A stretch of DNA of 64,000 nt from Devosia riboflavina (lineage in GTDB: Bacteria; Pseudomonadota; Alphaproteobacteria; Rhizobiales; Devosiaceae), in NCBI RefSeq assembly GCF_000743575.1, contig NZ_JQGC01000027.1:60599-124598 (forward strand). The letters run 5' to 3'. The notes below the pieces were generated by a model, which searched no databases, was not told the DNA's origin, and saw nothing but the letters and a program-made list of their open reading frames with translations. The position numbers and the translations under genes were made by a program. Within the stretch, counting starts at the first letter, position 1. Each line of letters starts with the position of its first letter. This document shows, piece after piece, positions 24,853-34,093 of this stretch.

Positions 24853-25394
24853 CCCGGGTCATTCTCTGGCTGCTCGGCGGCGTGCTCCTCGGCGGCATCA
24901 TCCACATTCTCGTCATCCTCACCCTGCCGCTCCTCGCCGAGGAAACCACCTGGTCGCGCGTCTCCGCCCTCGAAGCCAGAAATCGCATGCTGATCCTGCC
25001 GCAGGTCGAAGCCGGCAAGCCCAATCCCCTGGGTCTTGATCCCGAACTCGTCTATGGCCTCTGCCAGGTCGATCTCGCCGAAGGCCCGGCCTATCTCCGC
25101 GGCATGCTGCCCGACGCCTTCTGGTCCCTCGCCCTCTTCAACGAAGCGGGCGCCGTCATCTATTCGACCACCAATCGCGACGGCATCGGCCAAACCGTCG
25201 ATCTCGGCATTTTCAATGCCGCCCAGACCCGCCTTCTCGCCCAGCAGCAGCTCGATATCGAAGAAGGCCTGCTTGTGGTCGAAGCCCCCGCCGATCATCT
25301 CTTCGTCCTCGTCCGCCTCTCTCCGCCCCACGAAGTCATGCGCACGCGCTTTGCCGAGCGCCTCGCCGCCGTCCAATGCGGGCCAAGACGCTGA
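24849..25394 (+). CDS. DUF1254 membrane-anchored protein
   Basis: A 181-residue protein with an N-terminal membrane segment ([21 protein letters not shown]) and a DUF1254-like periplasmic part ([40 protein letters not shown]). It has single-base overlap (TGATG) with ynfA downstream. Coexpressed with its DUF1214 partner. Confidence 0.82.
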   Translation: MTRVILWLLGGVLLGGIIHILVILTLPLLAEETTWSRVSALEARNRMLILPQVEAGKPNPLGLDPELVYGLCQVDLAEGPAYLRGMLPDAFWSLALFNEAGAVIYSTTNRDGIGQTVDLGIFNAAQTRLLAQQQLDIEEGLLVVEAPADHLFVLVRLSPPHEVMRTRFAERLAAVQCGPRR

Positions 25395-25729
25395 TGGCCA
25401 TGCCATTCTCCGCCATCCTCCTCTACGCCCTCGCCGCCCTGGCTGAAATTGCCGGTTGCTTTGCCTTCTGGGCCTGGTGGCGTCTCGACAAATCTCCGCT
25501 CTGGCTCGCCCCGGGCCTGCTTGCCCTCATCGCCTTTGCCTGGCTCCTGGCCCTAGCACCCGCCGATCATGCCGGCCGCGCCTATGCCGCCTATGGCGGG
25601 GTCTATATTGTCGCCTCGCTGATCTGGCTCTTTGCCGTCGAAGGCCGCCAGCCCGACCATTGGGACATCGCCGGCGGCCTCCTCGCCCTGGCCGGCGCTG
25701 CCATCATCCTCTTCGGCCCGCGGAGTTAA
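25394..25729 (+). CDS. YnfA-family small four-helix membrane protein
   Basis: A 111-residue inner membrane protein with four hydrophobic segments and family motifs [16 protein letters not shown] and [25 protein letters not shown] 25394 sits inside the previous stop codon, so translation is coupled. The family is related to small multidrug-type transporters but the substrate is unknown. Confidence 0.9.
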   Translation: MAMPFSAILLYALAALAEIAGCFAFWAWWRLDKSPLWLAPGLLALIAFAWLLALAPADHAGRAYAAYGGVYIVASLIWLFAVEGRQPDHWDIAGGLLALAGAAIILFGPRS

Positions 25730-25733
25730 GCGA

Positions 25734-26090
25734 ATGATCCTCCATGTCGAAATCGCTGCCACCGACCTCGATCGCGCCATGACATTCTATCGCGCTGTAT
25801 TCGGCGTGGCGTTCGCCCAACCCATCGACCTCCATGAAAGCCGCATGGCCTATGCCGAAGGCGCCATGGAAGGCGCAAGCTGGGCCCTCTGCCAGGGCGA
25901 GGTCTATGTCCCGACCCAGAACGGCACCATCCTCTATTTCGCCGTCGATGACATCGACGCCGTCCTCAGCCGCGCCGAAACTCTCGGCAGCGCAGTGCTC
26001 TTCCCCAAGACCACGCTTGCCGATGGCAGCCATGTCGCAGAAATCGGCGACAGCGAGGGCAATCGGATTGCCCTCCAAACCCGTGGCTGA
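25734..26090 (+). CDS. VOC-family (glyoxalase/bleomycin-resistance fold) protein
   Basis: A 118-residue one-domain VOC protein: MILHVEIAATDLDRAMTFYRAVFG opens the first beta-alpha-beta-beta-beta unit and ILYFAVDDIDAVLSRAETLGS the second; the final strand has VAEIGDSEGNRIALQ with a probable metal-binding Glu. Four bases separate it from ynfA and two from the NUDIX gene. Substrate not predictable. Confidence 0.85.
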   Translation: MILHVEIAATDLDRAMTFYRAVFGVAFAQPIDLHESRMAYAEGAMEGASWALCQGEVYVPTQNGTILYFAVDDIDAVLSRAETLGSAVLFPKTTLADGSHVAEIGDSEGNRIALQTRG

Positions 26091-26092
26091 CC

Positions 26093-26665
26093 ATGACCCC
26101 CGAAGTTTTTCCATCTGCCCTCGCCAAGGCGGTTTCCCGCTACCGCACTGAAGTCGCCGCTCGGTCCGAGCATCTTTCCCTGCTCCTCTGGCAAATGGGC
26201 GAAGGCCATCGCCTCGACCTGCGCGAGACCATGCCGGGGCACCTGACCACCAGCGCCATCGTGCTCTCGCCCGATCATGCAAAAATCCTCGTCATCGATC
26301 ACGTCACCATCGGCCGCTGGCTGCAGCCCGGCGGCCATTATGAGCCGAGCGCCTTCTTCCACCATTCCGCCCAGCGCGAAGCCGAGGAGGAAACCGGCGC
26401 CACGGGCCTCAAACTCCATCCCTGGCATCAGGGCCAGGACCTGCCCTTCGTCATCGACAGCCACGACGTCCCCGGCAAACGCTCCCGCAACGAGCCGCCG
26501 CATATCCATCACGACCTGCAATATCTGTTCATTGCCGATCCAACACTTCCGCTCGTGGCCCAACTCGAAGAGGTTCACGCGGCCCAGTGGCGCGAGGTGG
26601 AAATGCTGGCTGAATTTGCACCAAAGGCGGCGGCACGGCTGAAGTCGGTTGGGGCGCCGGGCTAA
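26093..26665 (+). CDS. NUDIX hydrolase
   Basis: A 190-residue protein with a NUDIX box GGHYEPSAFFHHSAQREAEEE-TGA; the core REAEEETGA is intact, while the first Glu of the Gx5E signature is Ala. It should hydrolyse a nucleoside diphosphate derivative with Mg2+. The His-rich segment NEPPHIHHDLQYLF is typical of a common alphaproteobacterial subfamily. Last gene of a run of five tightly spaced plus-strand genes. Confidence 0.88.
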   Translation: MTPEVFPSALAKAVSRYRTEVAARSEHLSLLLWQMGEGHRLDLRETMPGHLTTSAIVLSPDHAKILVIDHVTIGRWLQPGGHYEPSAFFHHSAQREAEEETGATGLKLHPWHQGQDLPFVIDSHDVPGKRSRNEPPHIHHDLQYLFIADPTLPLVAQLEEVHAAQWREVEMLAEFAPKAAARLKSVGAPG

Positions 26666-26713
26666 GCCACTGCCCCACAGTTTGGCCGCGCTCCGGATTT
26701 TCCTTTTATCGCT

Positions 26714-26780
26714 GTGTCATTCCCGCGAAAGCGGGAACCCCTGTTTCAAACGGAGGTCCCCGCTTTCGCGGGGATGACAC
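26714..26780. repeat. Inverted repeat GTCATTCCCGCGAAAGCGGGAACC, copy 1
   Basis: A 67-base palindromic element: TGTCATTCCCGCGAAAGCGG... pairs with ...CCCCGCTTTCGCGGGGATGACA. It is nearly identical to 54136-54201 including the CCCTGTTT and AACGGAGG loop. Located between convergent genes, so it may also act as a terminator hairpin. Confidence 0.9.
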
Positions 26781-26842
26781 CGTAGAAAGAACGAAAAGAA
26801 CCAGGCGTGTGACAGCTTCCCAAAGGGAAAGGCGAAGAGCCC

Positions 26843-28048
26843 TCACAAAACCCCAACCACCCCGCCAACCGCCGCCAGTGCCGCAACCACCCACAGCGGC
26901 GGCAATTTCCAGCTCACCAGCGCCACAAACCCCGCCAGCGCCAGCGCGAAATCGAGAGGCGACAGCACCGCGCTCGTAAACACGGGGTCGTAAAGCGCCA
27001 GCGCCAGTACCCCGACCACGGCTGCATTGGCGCCGCGCATCGCCGCCTGCGCAAACGGGTTGCCCCGCAGCCCATGCCAGAACGGCAGCGCTGCCACGAG
27101 AATAAGAAGCCCCGGCAGGAAGATCGCCACGAGCGCAATCGCCGCTCCCCAAATACCATTGGGCGGGACGGAGCTCGCCGCCCCCAAATAGGCAGCAAAG
27201 GTGAAAAGCGGACCCGGCATGGCCTGCGCCGCGCCATAGCCAGCAAGGAACGTACTGTCGCTCAACAGACCCCGGCCAACCGTTCCCGCTTCAAGCAGCG
27301 GCAAGACCACATGGCCGCCGCCAAACACCAGCGCACCGGCCCGATAGAACGCGTCGAACAGCGCCAAAGCCGGGTTGACCCCGGCAAGAAGCGGCAGGGC
27401 GACCAGCAGGCCGATAAACAGCAACAGCGCAAAAATGCCAAAGCCGCGCGATACCGGCGCCTTGGCCTCCGGCACAGCGCCATTGCCCTTTTCCTGGCAC
27501 AGCGCCAGCCCCAGCGCCACGCCGAGCACGATCGCGCTGACCTGTCCCAAAACCCCGCCAAAGGCCACCATGGCCAGCACAGCCAGCACGGCAATGCCTG
27601 CCCGCGCCCGGTCCGGCGTCAGGCTTTTTGCCATGCCCAGCACCGCCTGCGCCACGACAGCCACGGCGACCAGTTTCAATCCATGCAGAATGCCCTGCGC
27701 CAGATCGCCATCAAGCGCCGCCGCACCCAGCGCAACCGCCACCATCAATAGCGCCGATGGCAGGGTGAACCCGATCCATGCCGCCGCCGCACCCAGCGGC
27801 CCGGCCCGCATCAGCCCGATGGCAAAGCCAACCTGGCTCGAGGCCGGTCCCGGCAGAAACTGGCAGAGCGCCACGAGATCGCCATAGGCCTTGTCGTCGA
27901 ACCAGCCGCGCCTCGTGACGAACTCGTCGCGAAAATATCCCAGATGCGCGATCGGGCCGCCAAAACTCGTGAGACCAAGTTTGAGAAAGGCCCCAAAGAC
28001 CTCCCCGGCTGACCCGGTCTTCTCGACGCCCACGCTTGGCTCCAGCAA
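26843..28048 (-). CDS. chrA: Chromate transporter family (CHR) membrane protein
   Basis: A 401-residue two-domain CHR transporter with about ten membrane segments. Domain 1 has FGGPIAHLGYFRDEFV and CQFLPGPASSQVGFAIG; domain 2 has VFGGGHVVLPLLE and YGAAQAMPGPLFTFAAYLG, the paired signature motifs of ChrA. It exports chromate in characterised members, though many homologues have unknown anions. A TTG at 28048 directly after the lipoprotein stop is the first start; a GTG at 28033 is an alternative. Confidence 0.88.
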   Translation of the reverse strand: MLEPSVGVEKTGSAGEVFGAFLKLGLTSFGGPIAHLGYFRDEFVTRRGWFDDKAYGDLVALCQFLPGPASSQVGFAIGLMRAGPLGAAAAWIGFTLPSALLMVAVALGAAALDGDLAQGILHGLKLVAVAVVAQAVLGMAKSLTPDRARAGIAVLAVLAMVAFGGVLGQVSAIVLGVALGLALCQEKGNGAVPEAKAPVSRGFGIFALLLFIGLLVALPLLAGVNPALALFDAFYRAGALVFGGGHVVLPLLEAGTVGRGLLSDSTFLAGYGAAQAMPGPLFTFAAYLGAASSVPPNGIWGAAIALVAIFLPGLLILVAALPFWHGLRGNPFAQAAMRGANAAVVGVLALALYDPVFTSAVLSPLDFALALAGFVALVSWKLPPLWVVAALAAVGGVVGVL

Positions 28049-28858
28049 CTACTTGATTTGAATGACTTCCGTATCCGGGACCATGGTTTGGAAGCGTGAC
28101 GGTATGGTGACACCGCCCTGCCCCGGCCGCGTGCCGCTCCCCGAACAGAAGTCGTGCCGGCTCGCCCGGTCGGCCCAGGCGCGCAATTGGCTCAGGGAAT
28201 TGTCGACCGCGATCGACTGCTCGTGCGGGGTTTCGACGAGGAGATTATCGAGCGCATAGGAATAGCTCTCGTAGCGATAGTTCACCGCCCGCACGAACCA
28301 CTCGATGTAATGGGTATTTTCGTAACGCCGCGCCGCGACATCGGCCGCCGCAGTCGGCGCCACATTGGTCAGCGAAGCCAGCGCAATCTCGCGATTCCGG
28401 TCAACCTCGATCACCGCGCAGACGCTGGCAAAAGTCGAGGGCAAGGTATCGAGATCAGCCAGGATATGCCGGCCCAGCGTCGCATAGCGCACCCGCGAAG
28501 ACTGGTAATGCTCGCGCTTCAGCCAATTGTAATAGCGGTCGGTCGTGAACTTCCAGTCCTTCGCCCGCGTGATTCGCGTGCGCTGCATTTCCGCTTCCGT
28601 ATCGAACATCCAGTCCCGCGAATGCGCGGCAACAAGGAAGCGCCAGGTGCGATCATGCATTTCGCGTTCCTGGTCGGTCTGGTTGAAGTTCGAGACAGGC
28701 TCGCGCTGCTTGGCCATGAAAGTGCCGACAGCGGGCAGCACATCGTCGTGCAGCACGCTCGGCTTGGCCCTGCCGAAATCGCCAACGGGCCGCGACGCAC
28801 AAGCGACCAGCAGCCCGGCTAAAAGTGCCGTCCCGAGAAAACCAAAAAACCGCGGCAT
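28049..28858 (-). CDS. Predicted lipoprotein, unknown family
   Basis: A 269-residue exported protein. From ATG 28858 it has a short signal with lipobox LVAC (MPRFFGFLGTALLAGLLVAC), so it should be lipid-anchored. The mature protein is charged and Tyr/Arg-rich (KFTTDRYYNWLKREHYQSS, RRYENTHYIEWFVRAVNYRYES). A longer start at 28933 has a purine-rich leader but would give an odd 45-residue signal. It is directly followed by the chromate-type transporter. Function unknown. Confidence 0.75.
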   Translation of the reverse strand: MPRFFGFLGTALLAGLLVACASRPVGDFGRAKPSVLHDDVLPAVGTFMAKQREPVSNFNQTDQEREMHDRTWRFLVAAHSRDWMFDTEAEMQRTRITRAKDWKFTTDRYYNWLKREHYQSSRVRYATLGRHILADLDTLPSTFASVCAVIEVDRNREIALASLTNVAPTAAADVAARRYENTHYIEWFVRAVNYRYESYSYALDNLLVETPHEQSIAVDNSLSQLRAWADRASRHDFCSGSGTRPGQGGVTIPSRFQTMVPDTEVIQIK

Positions 28859-29142
28859 GAATTCAGCCGCGTTTACGACGACGCCGTGAGGGGTCGAGAC
28901 GGTCAGTGGGTGGCGGCGTCGGACCGCGTTCATAACGTACCCCGGTGAAGAGAAATATCTGTGCGTCGCCGGACTGTCGCGGTCCGGATTTTGCGGGTCG
29001 ATCCCGCCTTTCGAATTTCAGCAGCTTGCCCAAGCTGACCTCCAATGCGGCTCCCCCGTCCCTAGTGGAGGCAGCCAGTTCAGTGTGATTCTCCCGGCAC
29101 GATGACGCACCTCGTGCTGGCCCTATTAAGAGATCGTCAAGG

Positions 29143-29157
29143 TTAACAGTCTGCTAA
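29143..29157 (+). promoter_or_regulatory. Possible CtrA-like box upstream of DUF2336 gene
   Basis: TTAA-N7-CTAA (TTAACAGTCTGCTAA) differs at one base from the TTAA-N7-TTAA CtrA consensus of Alphaproteobacteria. It ends 53 bases before the ATG. One such near match can occur by chance. Confidence 0.3.
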
Positions 29158-29210
29158 CGAATTACAGGCAAATTGATCATCAGAACGCGCCGGGGGCGCG
29201 CAATTAGTCG

Positions 29211-30377
29211 ATGGTCCTGCCCAACATGCTCGGTTTTCAGCCTTACGAAACCTTCCAGCTTCTCATTGAAACCGGCGGTGTGGACCGCACCAACACCCTG
29301 CTGATAGCGGCCTGCGACGCCTATGCCCGCCGCGGCCGTCCGACCGTTCCCGAAATGGAACAGTTCGAAACTTTGGCCACCCGCCTCTTCCAGTCGGCCA
29401 GCCCCCAGGCCCGCGCCAAGGCCGCTGCAATCCTCGGCCGCAGCGAACTGCTCTCCCAGGCGCTCGAACAGCTAGTCGTTGAAAACATTGGCGAAGATCT
29501 CGTTTCCTTCCTCGCCAGCGCCGAAGAATTGTCCGACCGGACCCTCCTCGACGTGCTCGGCCGCTACGATGTCGCCGCCGCCGCCACCATTGCCGGCCGC
29601 AAGAACCTGACCAATGTGGTTCTCGCCAAACTCTTCCAGATGAACTCGCGAAAAGTCTATCGCGCGCTCGCCACCAACATGGACATCACCCCGCGCGGCG
29701 CCTATCTCAGCGCCCTCGCCCGCTCGGCGCAGATGGACCACCTCGTCGCCGAAGCCCTTGGCGAACGCAAAGATTTCGACGCCGCCCTCCTCGCGCCGGC
29801 CTTCTTCGATCTTTCCGATGCACAGCGAATCAAGGTCATCCAGGCCTTCGCCAATCGCGAAACCCCGGCCGCCCCGATTTCGCGCACCATCGAGCAGCTT
29901 TCGGTCGCGACCCCGGAGCTGACCAAGGCGCTGATGAAGCTCTTTTCGGAAAACCGCCGTCCGGAAGTCACAAAACTTCTCGCCCAGATCACCGGCCTCG
30001 ACGAAGTCCGTTGCGGCCAGATCGCCCATGACGTCACCGGCGCCTCGACCTTCGTGGTGCTCCGTGGTTTCGGTGTCTCGGCCTATGACGGGCTGAAAGT
30101 TCTGATCCACGCCACCAGCCACGACAGCGAACGCTCCCGCGCCCTGGCCGATTTCGCCTCGCTCTTCGCTACCGTCTCGGCCGATGCCATGGCCTATCTG
30201 ATGAGCGCATGGCGCGGCGAAGTGAACCTCTTGGATCTTTCCAAGCCCCAGTACCGTCCGGTCAACATGCCGAGCCGCCGCACGCCGCAGCCGGCCGCAG
30301 CCAGCGGCTCGGGCAATGCCGTGGTGGAGCAGGCCATGGTCGCCCTCTCCCGCATCGGCGCCCGCCGCGCCGGCTAA
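29211..30377 (+). CDS. DUF2336 protein (helical repeat)
   Basis: A 388-residue, all-helical soluble protein of the DUF2336 family, seen in many Alphaproteobacteria, built of HEAT-like repeats (ASPQARAKAAAILGRSELL, YDVAAAATIAGRKNLTNVVLAKLF, RGAYLSALARSAQMDHLVAEAL). The C-terminal 60 residues are Pro/Ala-rich and probably flexible. Such proteins are often associated with regulatory or motility loci; the role here is unknown. The gene ends at a strong hairpin terminator. Confidence 0.82.
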   Translation: MVLPNMLGFQPYETFQLLIETGGVDRTNTLLIAACDAYARRGRPTVPEMEQFETLATRLFQSASPQARAKAAAILGRSELLSQALEQLVVENIGEDLVSFLASAEELSDRTLLDVLGRYDVAAAATIAGRKNLTNVVLAKLFQMNSRKVYRALATNMDITPRGAYLSALARSAQMDHLVAEALGERKDFDAALLAPAFFDLSDAQRIKVIQAFANRETPAAPISRTIEQLSVATPELTKALMKLFSENRRPEVTKLLAQITGLDEVRCGQIAHDVTGASTFVVLRGFGVSAYDGLKVLIHATSHDSERSRALADFASLFATVSADAMAYLMSAWRGEVNLLDLSKPQYRPVNMPSRRTPQPAAASGSGNAVVEQAMVALSRIGARRAG

Positions 30378-30400
30378 GCCGAAATCTTGGAATTCCTTCG

Positions 30401-30430
30401 ACCCGGGCTGTTCTTCAGCCCGGGTTTTTC
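30401..30430 (+). terminator. Intrinsic terminator after DUF2336 gene
   Basis: ACCCGGGCTG-TTCTT-CAGCCCGGGT followed by TTTTC. A 10-bp perfect stem, overlapping the last codons of the convergent DUF1491 gene. Confidence 0.85.
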
Positions 30431-30762
30431 ACGACCTCGATTCCGAGGTCGTCCCCTCGCAAGTCGATGCTGAGCACCCAGAGATCGGGGTCAAAGTCCA
30501 CTTCCCGAGCAATGCGCTGGCGAACCGTATCGGGCTCGACATGCGAGAAGCGGGTCTGGAACACCAACCCCGCCCCATCTCCCCGACTGATCACAGGCGC
30601 CGGCGTATGGAGCGAGCGCGTGCCATCGAGATGATCGACTTCGATAAATACCTGCCCGGCAATGGGATCACCCTTGCGGGCTACCACGCACATATGGCCG
30701 AGGTCATTGTGGCGCCGGACAAAGGCCATGCACCACAGATCGCTGCGGATCGCGCCGGCCAC
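30415..30762 (-). CDS. DUF1491 family protein
   Basis: A 115-residue protein matching DUF1491: AFVRRHNDLGHMCVVARKGDPIAGQVFIEV, PAPVISRGDGAGLVFQTRFS and DPDLWVLSIDLRGDD. Function unknown across the family. It shares a base with the stop of the peptidoglycan-binding gene upstream, so it is probably coexpressed with it and with the PAS kinase. Confidence 0.85.
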   Translation of the reverse strand: MAGAIRSDLWCMAFVRRHNDLGHMCVVARKGDPIAGQVFIEVDHLDGTRSLHTPAPVISRGDGAGLVFQTRFSHVEPDTVRQRIAREVDFDPDLWVLSIDLRGDDLGIEVVKNPG

Positions 30763-32003
30763 TAGATGGTCGCGCCGGCCTTGCGCAGCAGGTCGATAAG
30801 GTCGGGCTGCACCTGGCCAGTGATCTTGTAGCGATGGAAGTTTTCGAATTCGCGGATGGCCCGCGCCGTTTCCGGCCCCGGATTGCCATCGATCTGGCCG
30901 CGGAAGAACCCCAGGCTCGCAAGACCCCGCTGAATATCGGCAACGAGTTCGCCATCCGTCGCCGGGCGCGCGGCCCGTGGCTGGGAGGCCGGCGTCGTAT
31001 TGGCGACGGTCTGGACAACCGGCTGGGGCTGCGGCGCGGCCTGGACCGGAGCGGGCATTGCCTGGCTCGGCAGGCTGGCGCTCGGCGTGGGCGGATTGGC
31101 AACCGGCGTACCAGTACCGCGCGTGCCATCGACAGCCGCGACAATCGAATCAATGGTATTGGCAGCGGCGACACCAACCGTATCGACAGCCTGTTCGACC
31201 GGCGAAAGTGCGGGCAGACGGGCCACGACGCGATCCTGCTCGACAGGGGCCGCCTGCTGAACCGGCGCCGAAGCCGGCGCAGCGGCAACCGCTACCGGTT
31301 GGGCCACGACGGGAGCCGGTGCCGGAGCGACGACGGCCTGAGGCTGCGGGGTCGCCTGAACGACAGGCTGCGGCGCAGACGTTGTCACCATTCCCGAAGC
31401 ATTCGAGCCAAGGATGGCATTGACCACATCGGCCGAGAGCGCACCCTGCGGTGCAAAACCGTTACGCTCTTCAAAGGCACGAATGGCGCGGGCGGTCATC
31501 GGGCCATAATAGCCGTCGACCTTGCCGTCAAAAAGCTGCAGCTCGGCGAGCTTCTTCTGCACGGCGAAAACTTCGGAATTGCCCACGGGCTGGTCCGGAA
31601 TGACCTGCGGCACCGCCGCGACGCTGCCCGTCGTTTGCGGCGACACGACAGGCGCTGCAACCACGGCCGTCTGCTGTGCGTCTTCCACGGCCTGTTCGCG
31701 CATTTCGACCGGCGCGGGCATGGGGGCGGCTTGCGGCGAGACGGCATAGGGCACGCTGCGGTCAGCGGCAAAGAAGGGCGAGGGATGCATCCCGGTCTGG
31801 AAATAAAGCGCATTGCTGCCGGCGAGAGCGCTCATGGTCACGAGGGCAAAAACGCCCGTCGAGGCCAGCGGGGCCTGCATATAGCGGTTGAATGCCCAAT
31901 ACGCCCCACGACCAAGCTGGTTCATGAGGACGCTACCGGCCATCAGCGGCAGTTGGGACAGGGTCGATGCTGTCATTGCGCTTTTCTTTTTTCGTTTTGC
32001 CAT
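30762..32003 (-). CDS. Membrane protein with two peptidoglycan-binding domains
   Basis: A 413-residue protein: basic cytoplasmic start (MAKRKKKS), one membrane segment (TGVFALVTMSALAGSNALYF, about 49-68), then a first PG_binding_1 domain (VFAVQKKLAELQLFDGKVDGYYGPMTARAIRAFE), a long Ala/Pro/Gln/Val-rich linker, and a second PG_binding_1 domain (VADIQRGLASLGFFRGQIDGNPGPETARAIREFE). It probably holds the wall from the inner membrane. Its start lies 31 bases inside the PAS kinase gene, an unusually long overlap that implies coupled translation. Confidence 0.87.
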   Translation of the reverse strand: MAKRKKKSAMTASTLSQLPLMAGSVLMNQLGRGAYWAFNRYMQAPLASTGVFALVTMSALAGSNALYFQTGMHPSPFFAADRSVPYAVSPQAAPMPAPVEMREQAVEDAQQTAVVAAPVVSPQTTGSVAAVPQVIPDQPVGNSEVFAVQKKLAELQLFDGKVDGYYGPMTARAIRAFEERNGFAPQGALSADVVNAILGSNASGMVTTSAPQPVVQATPQPQAVVAPAPAPVVAQPVAVAAAPASAPVQQAAPVEQDRVVARLPALSPVEQAVDTVGVAAANTIDSIVAAVDGTRGTGTPVANPPTPSASLPSQAMPAPVQAAPQPQPVVQTVANTTPASQPRAARPATDGELVADIQRGLASLGFFRGQIDGNPGPETARAIREFENFHRYKITGQVQPDLIDLLRKAGATI

Positions 32004-33793
32004 GAATTGATAGGCGCCGCCGCAGGCTCCCGATGGAGGGGTAGAACTGCGACAGTCTCTTCCAACTTCGTTGCCGGACCGTTTATCGGCAGAAGAACGG
32101 TCATGGTTGTCCCCGCTCCGATTTCGGACATGGCCCGGAGCGCACCGCCATGGAGTTCCGCCAGGCCCTTGACGATCGAGAGGCCGAGGCCCGTGCCTTC
32201 ATATTGCCGGTTCAGCCCATCCTGCGCCTGGAAGAACGGCTCGCCGATCCGTTCCAGCGCCATTGGCGCCATGCCGATGCCCTGGTCGCGCACGGCAAAG
32301 CTCAGCGACTGGCCCTGGCGCTTGACGACCAGCGTCACCGTATCACCCACATGGCTGAACTTGACGGCATTGGAGAGGAGGTTGATCAGAATCTGCCGGC
32401 AGGCGCGCTCATCGGCCAGAATCGTCGGCAGACCCGATTCGATCTGCGCTTCGAGCGTGATCGAGCGCGCCTTGGCCATGGTGTCGACCATGGCAAAGCA
32501 GGCCGGCACGATCTCGTCGGGCTGGAAACGCGCGGTGCTGATTTCAAACTTGCCGGCTTCGATGCGCGACATGTCGAGCAGCATGCCCACCACATCGAGC
32601 AGGTGCTTGCCGCTCTGGTGGATGAGACCGGCATATTCGCGATGCGTCGGCGACAGCTCGCCGCCAATGCCCGACGTCATCATTTCCGAAAAGCCGACCA
32701 CGGCATTGAGCGGCGTGCGCAGCTCGTGCCCGATGGTGGCGAGGAAGCGCGACTTGGCTTCCGAGGTTTCCTCGGCCGCGCGCCTTGCTTCGCTCATGGC
32801 GGCTTCAGAATCCTTGCGCTCGGTCACGTCGCGCAACAGCGCCGTCACTTCATAGCGAGTACCGACCATCTGGTCCCTGATCGGCGAGAAATGTGCTTCT
32901 ACCCAGATGAACTGGGGCACGCCGCCCGTCGCATGCGGGTCGTCGCGGCGCATGCGCACTTCGATCGATCGGCTCTTGCCGCCCTGATTGGCATCGGCAA
33001 AGGCGGTGAGATAGGCGGGCCGGTCCATGACATGGAGGCGCTCGCCGAGCGAACCCGTGCTCAATTGATAGCGCGGGCAGCCAAACAGTGTCTCGGCCGA
33101 GCGCGAGGCCGAAAGTAGTTCGCCTTCGGTCGAAAAGCACAGCACCGTGTCCTGCACGGTCTCGACCAGGTGCCGATAGGCATTGAGTTGGGCCTTGTCG
33201 TGCACAACATAGCCGGCATTGATGTGGTGCGTCGTATGCGCGACGAGCAGCGCGGCGAGGCAGAATGCTGCCGTGCCCGATAGCATGGCCTCATTGGCCA
33301 GCGCGGCATCCGAAGGCAGGCTCAAGAGGGCTCCGATCGCCCCCAGCACCAGCGCGGCCACAACAGCCAGCCAGCTCCATAGTCGAACCTTCTGCCCCAT
33401 CAGCAGCGCCGCCAGCACCGGGCCCATCACGATGACGATCAGTCCCATATCGGCGAGGCGCATATCGAGCAGCGTCAGGACGAGGCCCGAACCCATGACC
33501 GCGACGATCTGAGCGAGTGCAGCATCGTCATAGCGGGCGCGGTGATAAAGCGAGAGGCTGAGCATGCCGCCGCCGAGGCCGATACAGGCCATTGCAAAGC
33601 CCGGGGCCGCCTGGCTTGCCAGCGCCCACATGGCGAAAGGCATGAAGACGACGGAGAGGGCGATCATCAGGCGGGCATTGTTGGCAATGGTCTTGCGGCG
33701 CAGCACGTCGGGACGCTGGCAAGACGCCGCAGGCGTGCCGTCATCCCTTCCGCCGATGCCGAAAATACCAAGGCTACGCATCACTTTACTCAT
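31973..33793 (-). CDS. PAS-containing sensor histidine kinase, DivJ/PleC-like
   Basis: A 606-residue membrane kinase. About six membrane segments span residues 38-185, followed by a PAS domain (about 205-325, HLVETVQDTVLCFSTEGELL ... WVEAHFSPIRDQ), a HisKA domain with His356 in FLATIGHELRTPLNAVVGFSE and an HATPase_c domain (NLLSNAVKFSHVGD, DQGIGM, GTGLGLSIVKGL). Architecture and H-box fit DivJ/PleC/PdhS-type cell-cycle kinases that act on DivK, but the exact orthology is not proven. ATG 33793 (MSKVMRS) is chosen over 33823. Confidence 0.85.
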   Translation of the reverse strand: MSKVMRSLGIFGIGGRDDGTPAASCQRPDVLRRKTIANNARLMIALSVVFMPFAMWALASQAAPGFAMACIGLGGGMLSLSLYHRARYDDAALAQIVAVMGSGLVLTLLDMRLADMGLIVIVMGPVLAALLMGQKVRLWSWLAVVAALVLGAIGALLSLPSDAALANEAMLSGTAAFCLAALLVAHTTHHINAGYVVHDKAQLNAYRHLVETVQDTVLCFSTEGELLSASRSAETLFGCPRYQLSTGSLGERLHVMDRPAYLTAFADANQGGKSRSIEVRMRRDDPHATGGVPQFIWVEAHFSPIRDQMVGTRYEVTALLRDVTERKDSEAAMSEARRAAEETSEAKSRFLATIGHELRTPLNAVVGFSEMMTSGIGGELSPTHREYAGLIHQSGKHLLDVVGMLLDMSRIEAGKFEISTARFQPDEIVPACFAMVDTMAKARSITLEAQIESGLPTILADERACRQILINLLSNAVKFSHVGDTVTLVVKRQGQSLSFAVRDQGIGMAPMALERIGEPFFQAQDGLNRQYEGTGLGLSIVKGLAELHGGALRAMSEIGAGTTMTVLLPINGPATKLEETVAVLPLHREPAAAPINSWQNEKRKAQ

Positions 33794-34093
33794 ATTCGAG
33801 ACGCCACTCTTGCCGGCCCCCAAAGCCGTTGGACACGGTCCGAATCCGAACCCGCCCGTCTGATTTGCATCAGATCTTGTATGCTCACACTCGCGCGGCA
33901 GGAGCTAAGACAGGCTTAAGTGCGCGCCCATGCAGGGGGCTTTCGCCGGTTAGCGTAAACAAGGCGTTGCCCAATTCCGAAACTGCGACAACCATTTGTT
34001 TCAAATTTTAAGAACTGACCCCAGTTCGCCTTAACAAGCGCCACCTAGTGTTAAGACCGAAGAGCGGGAGAGGCCCGTTCGGAAGCCACGGTT
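33794..34093. other. 300-base divergent intergenic region
   Basis: Between the PAS kinase (minus) and DUF5330 gene (plus). It is less GC-rich than its surroundings. It contains a small inverted repeat TCTGAT-TTGC-ATCAGA (33859-33874), 66 bases upstream of the kinase, and several TTAAG/TTAAC half-sites (near 33914, 34009, 34031, 34050) without the N7 spacing of CtrA boxes. No gene seen. Confidence 0.6.

Noticed and set aside
33900..34060. TTAA half-sites as CtrA boxes between the PAS kinase and DUF5330
   Set aside because: None has the seven-base spacing to a second half-site.
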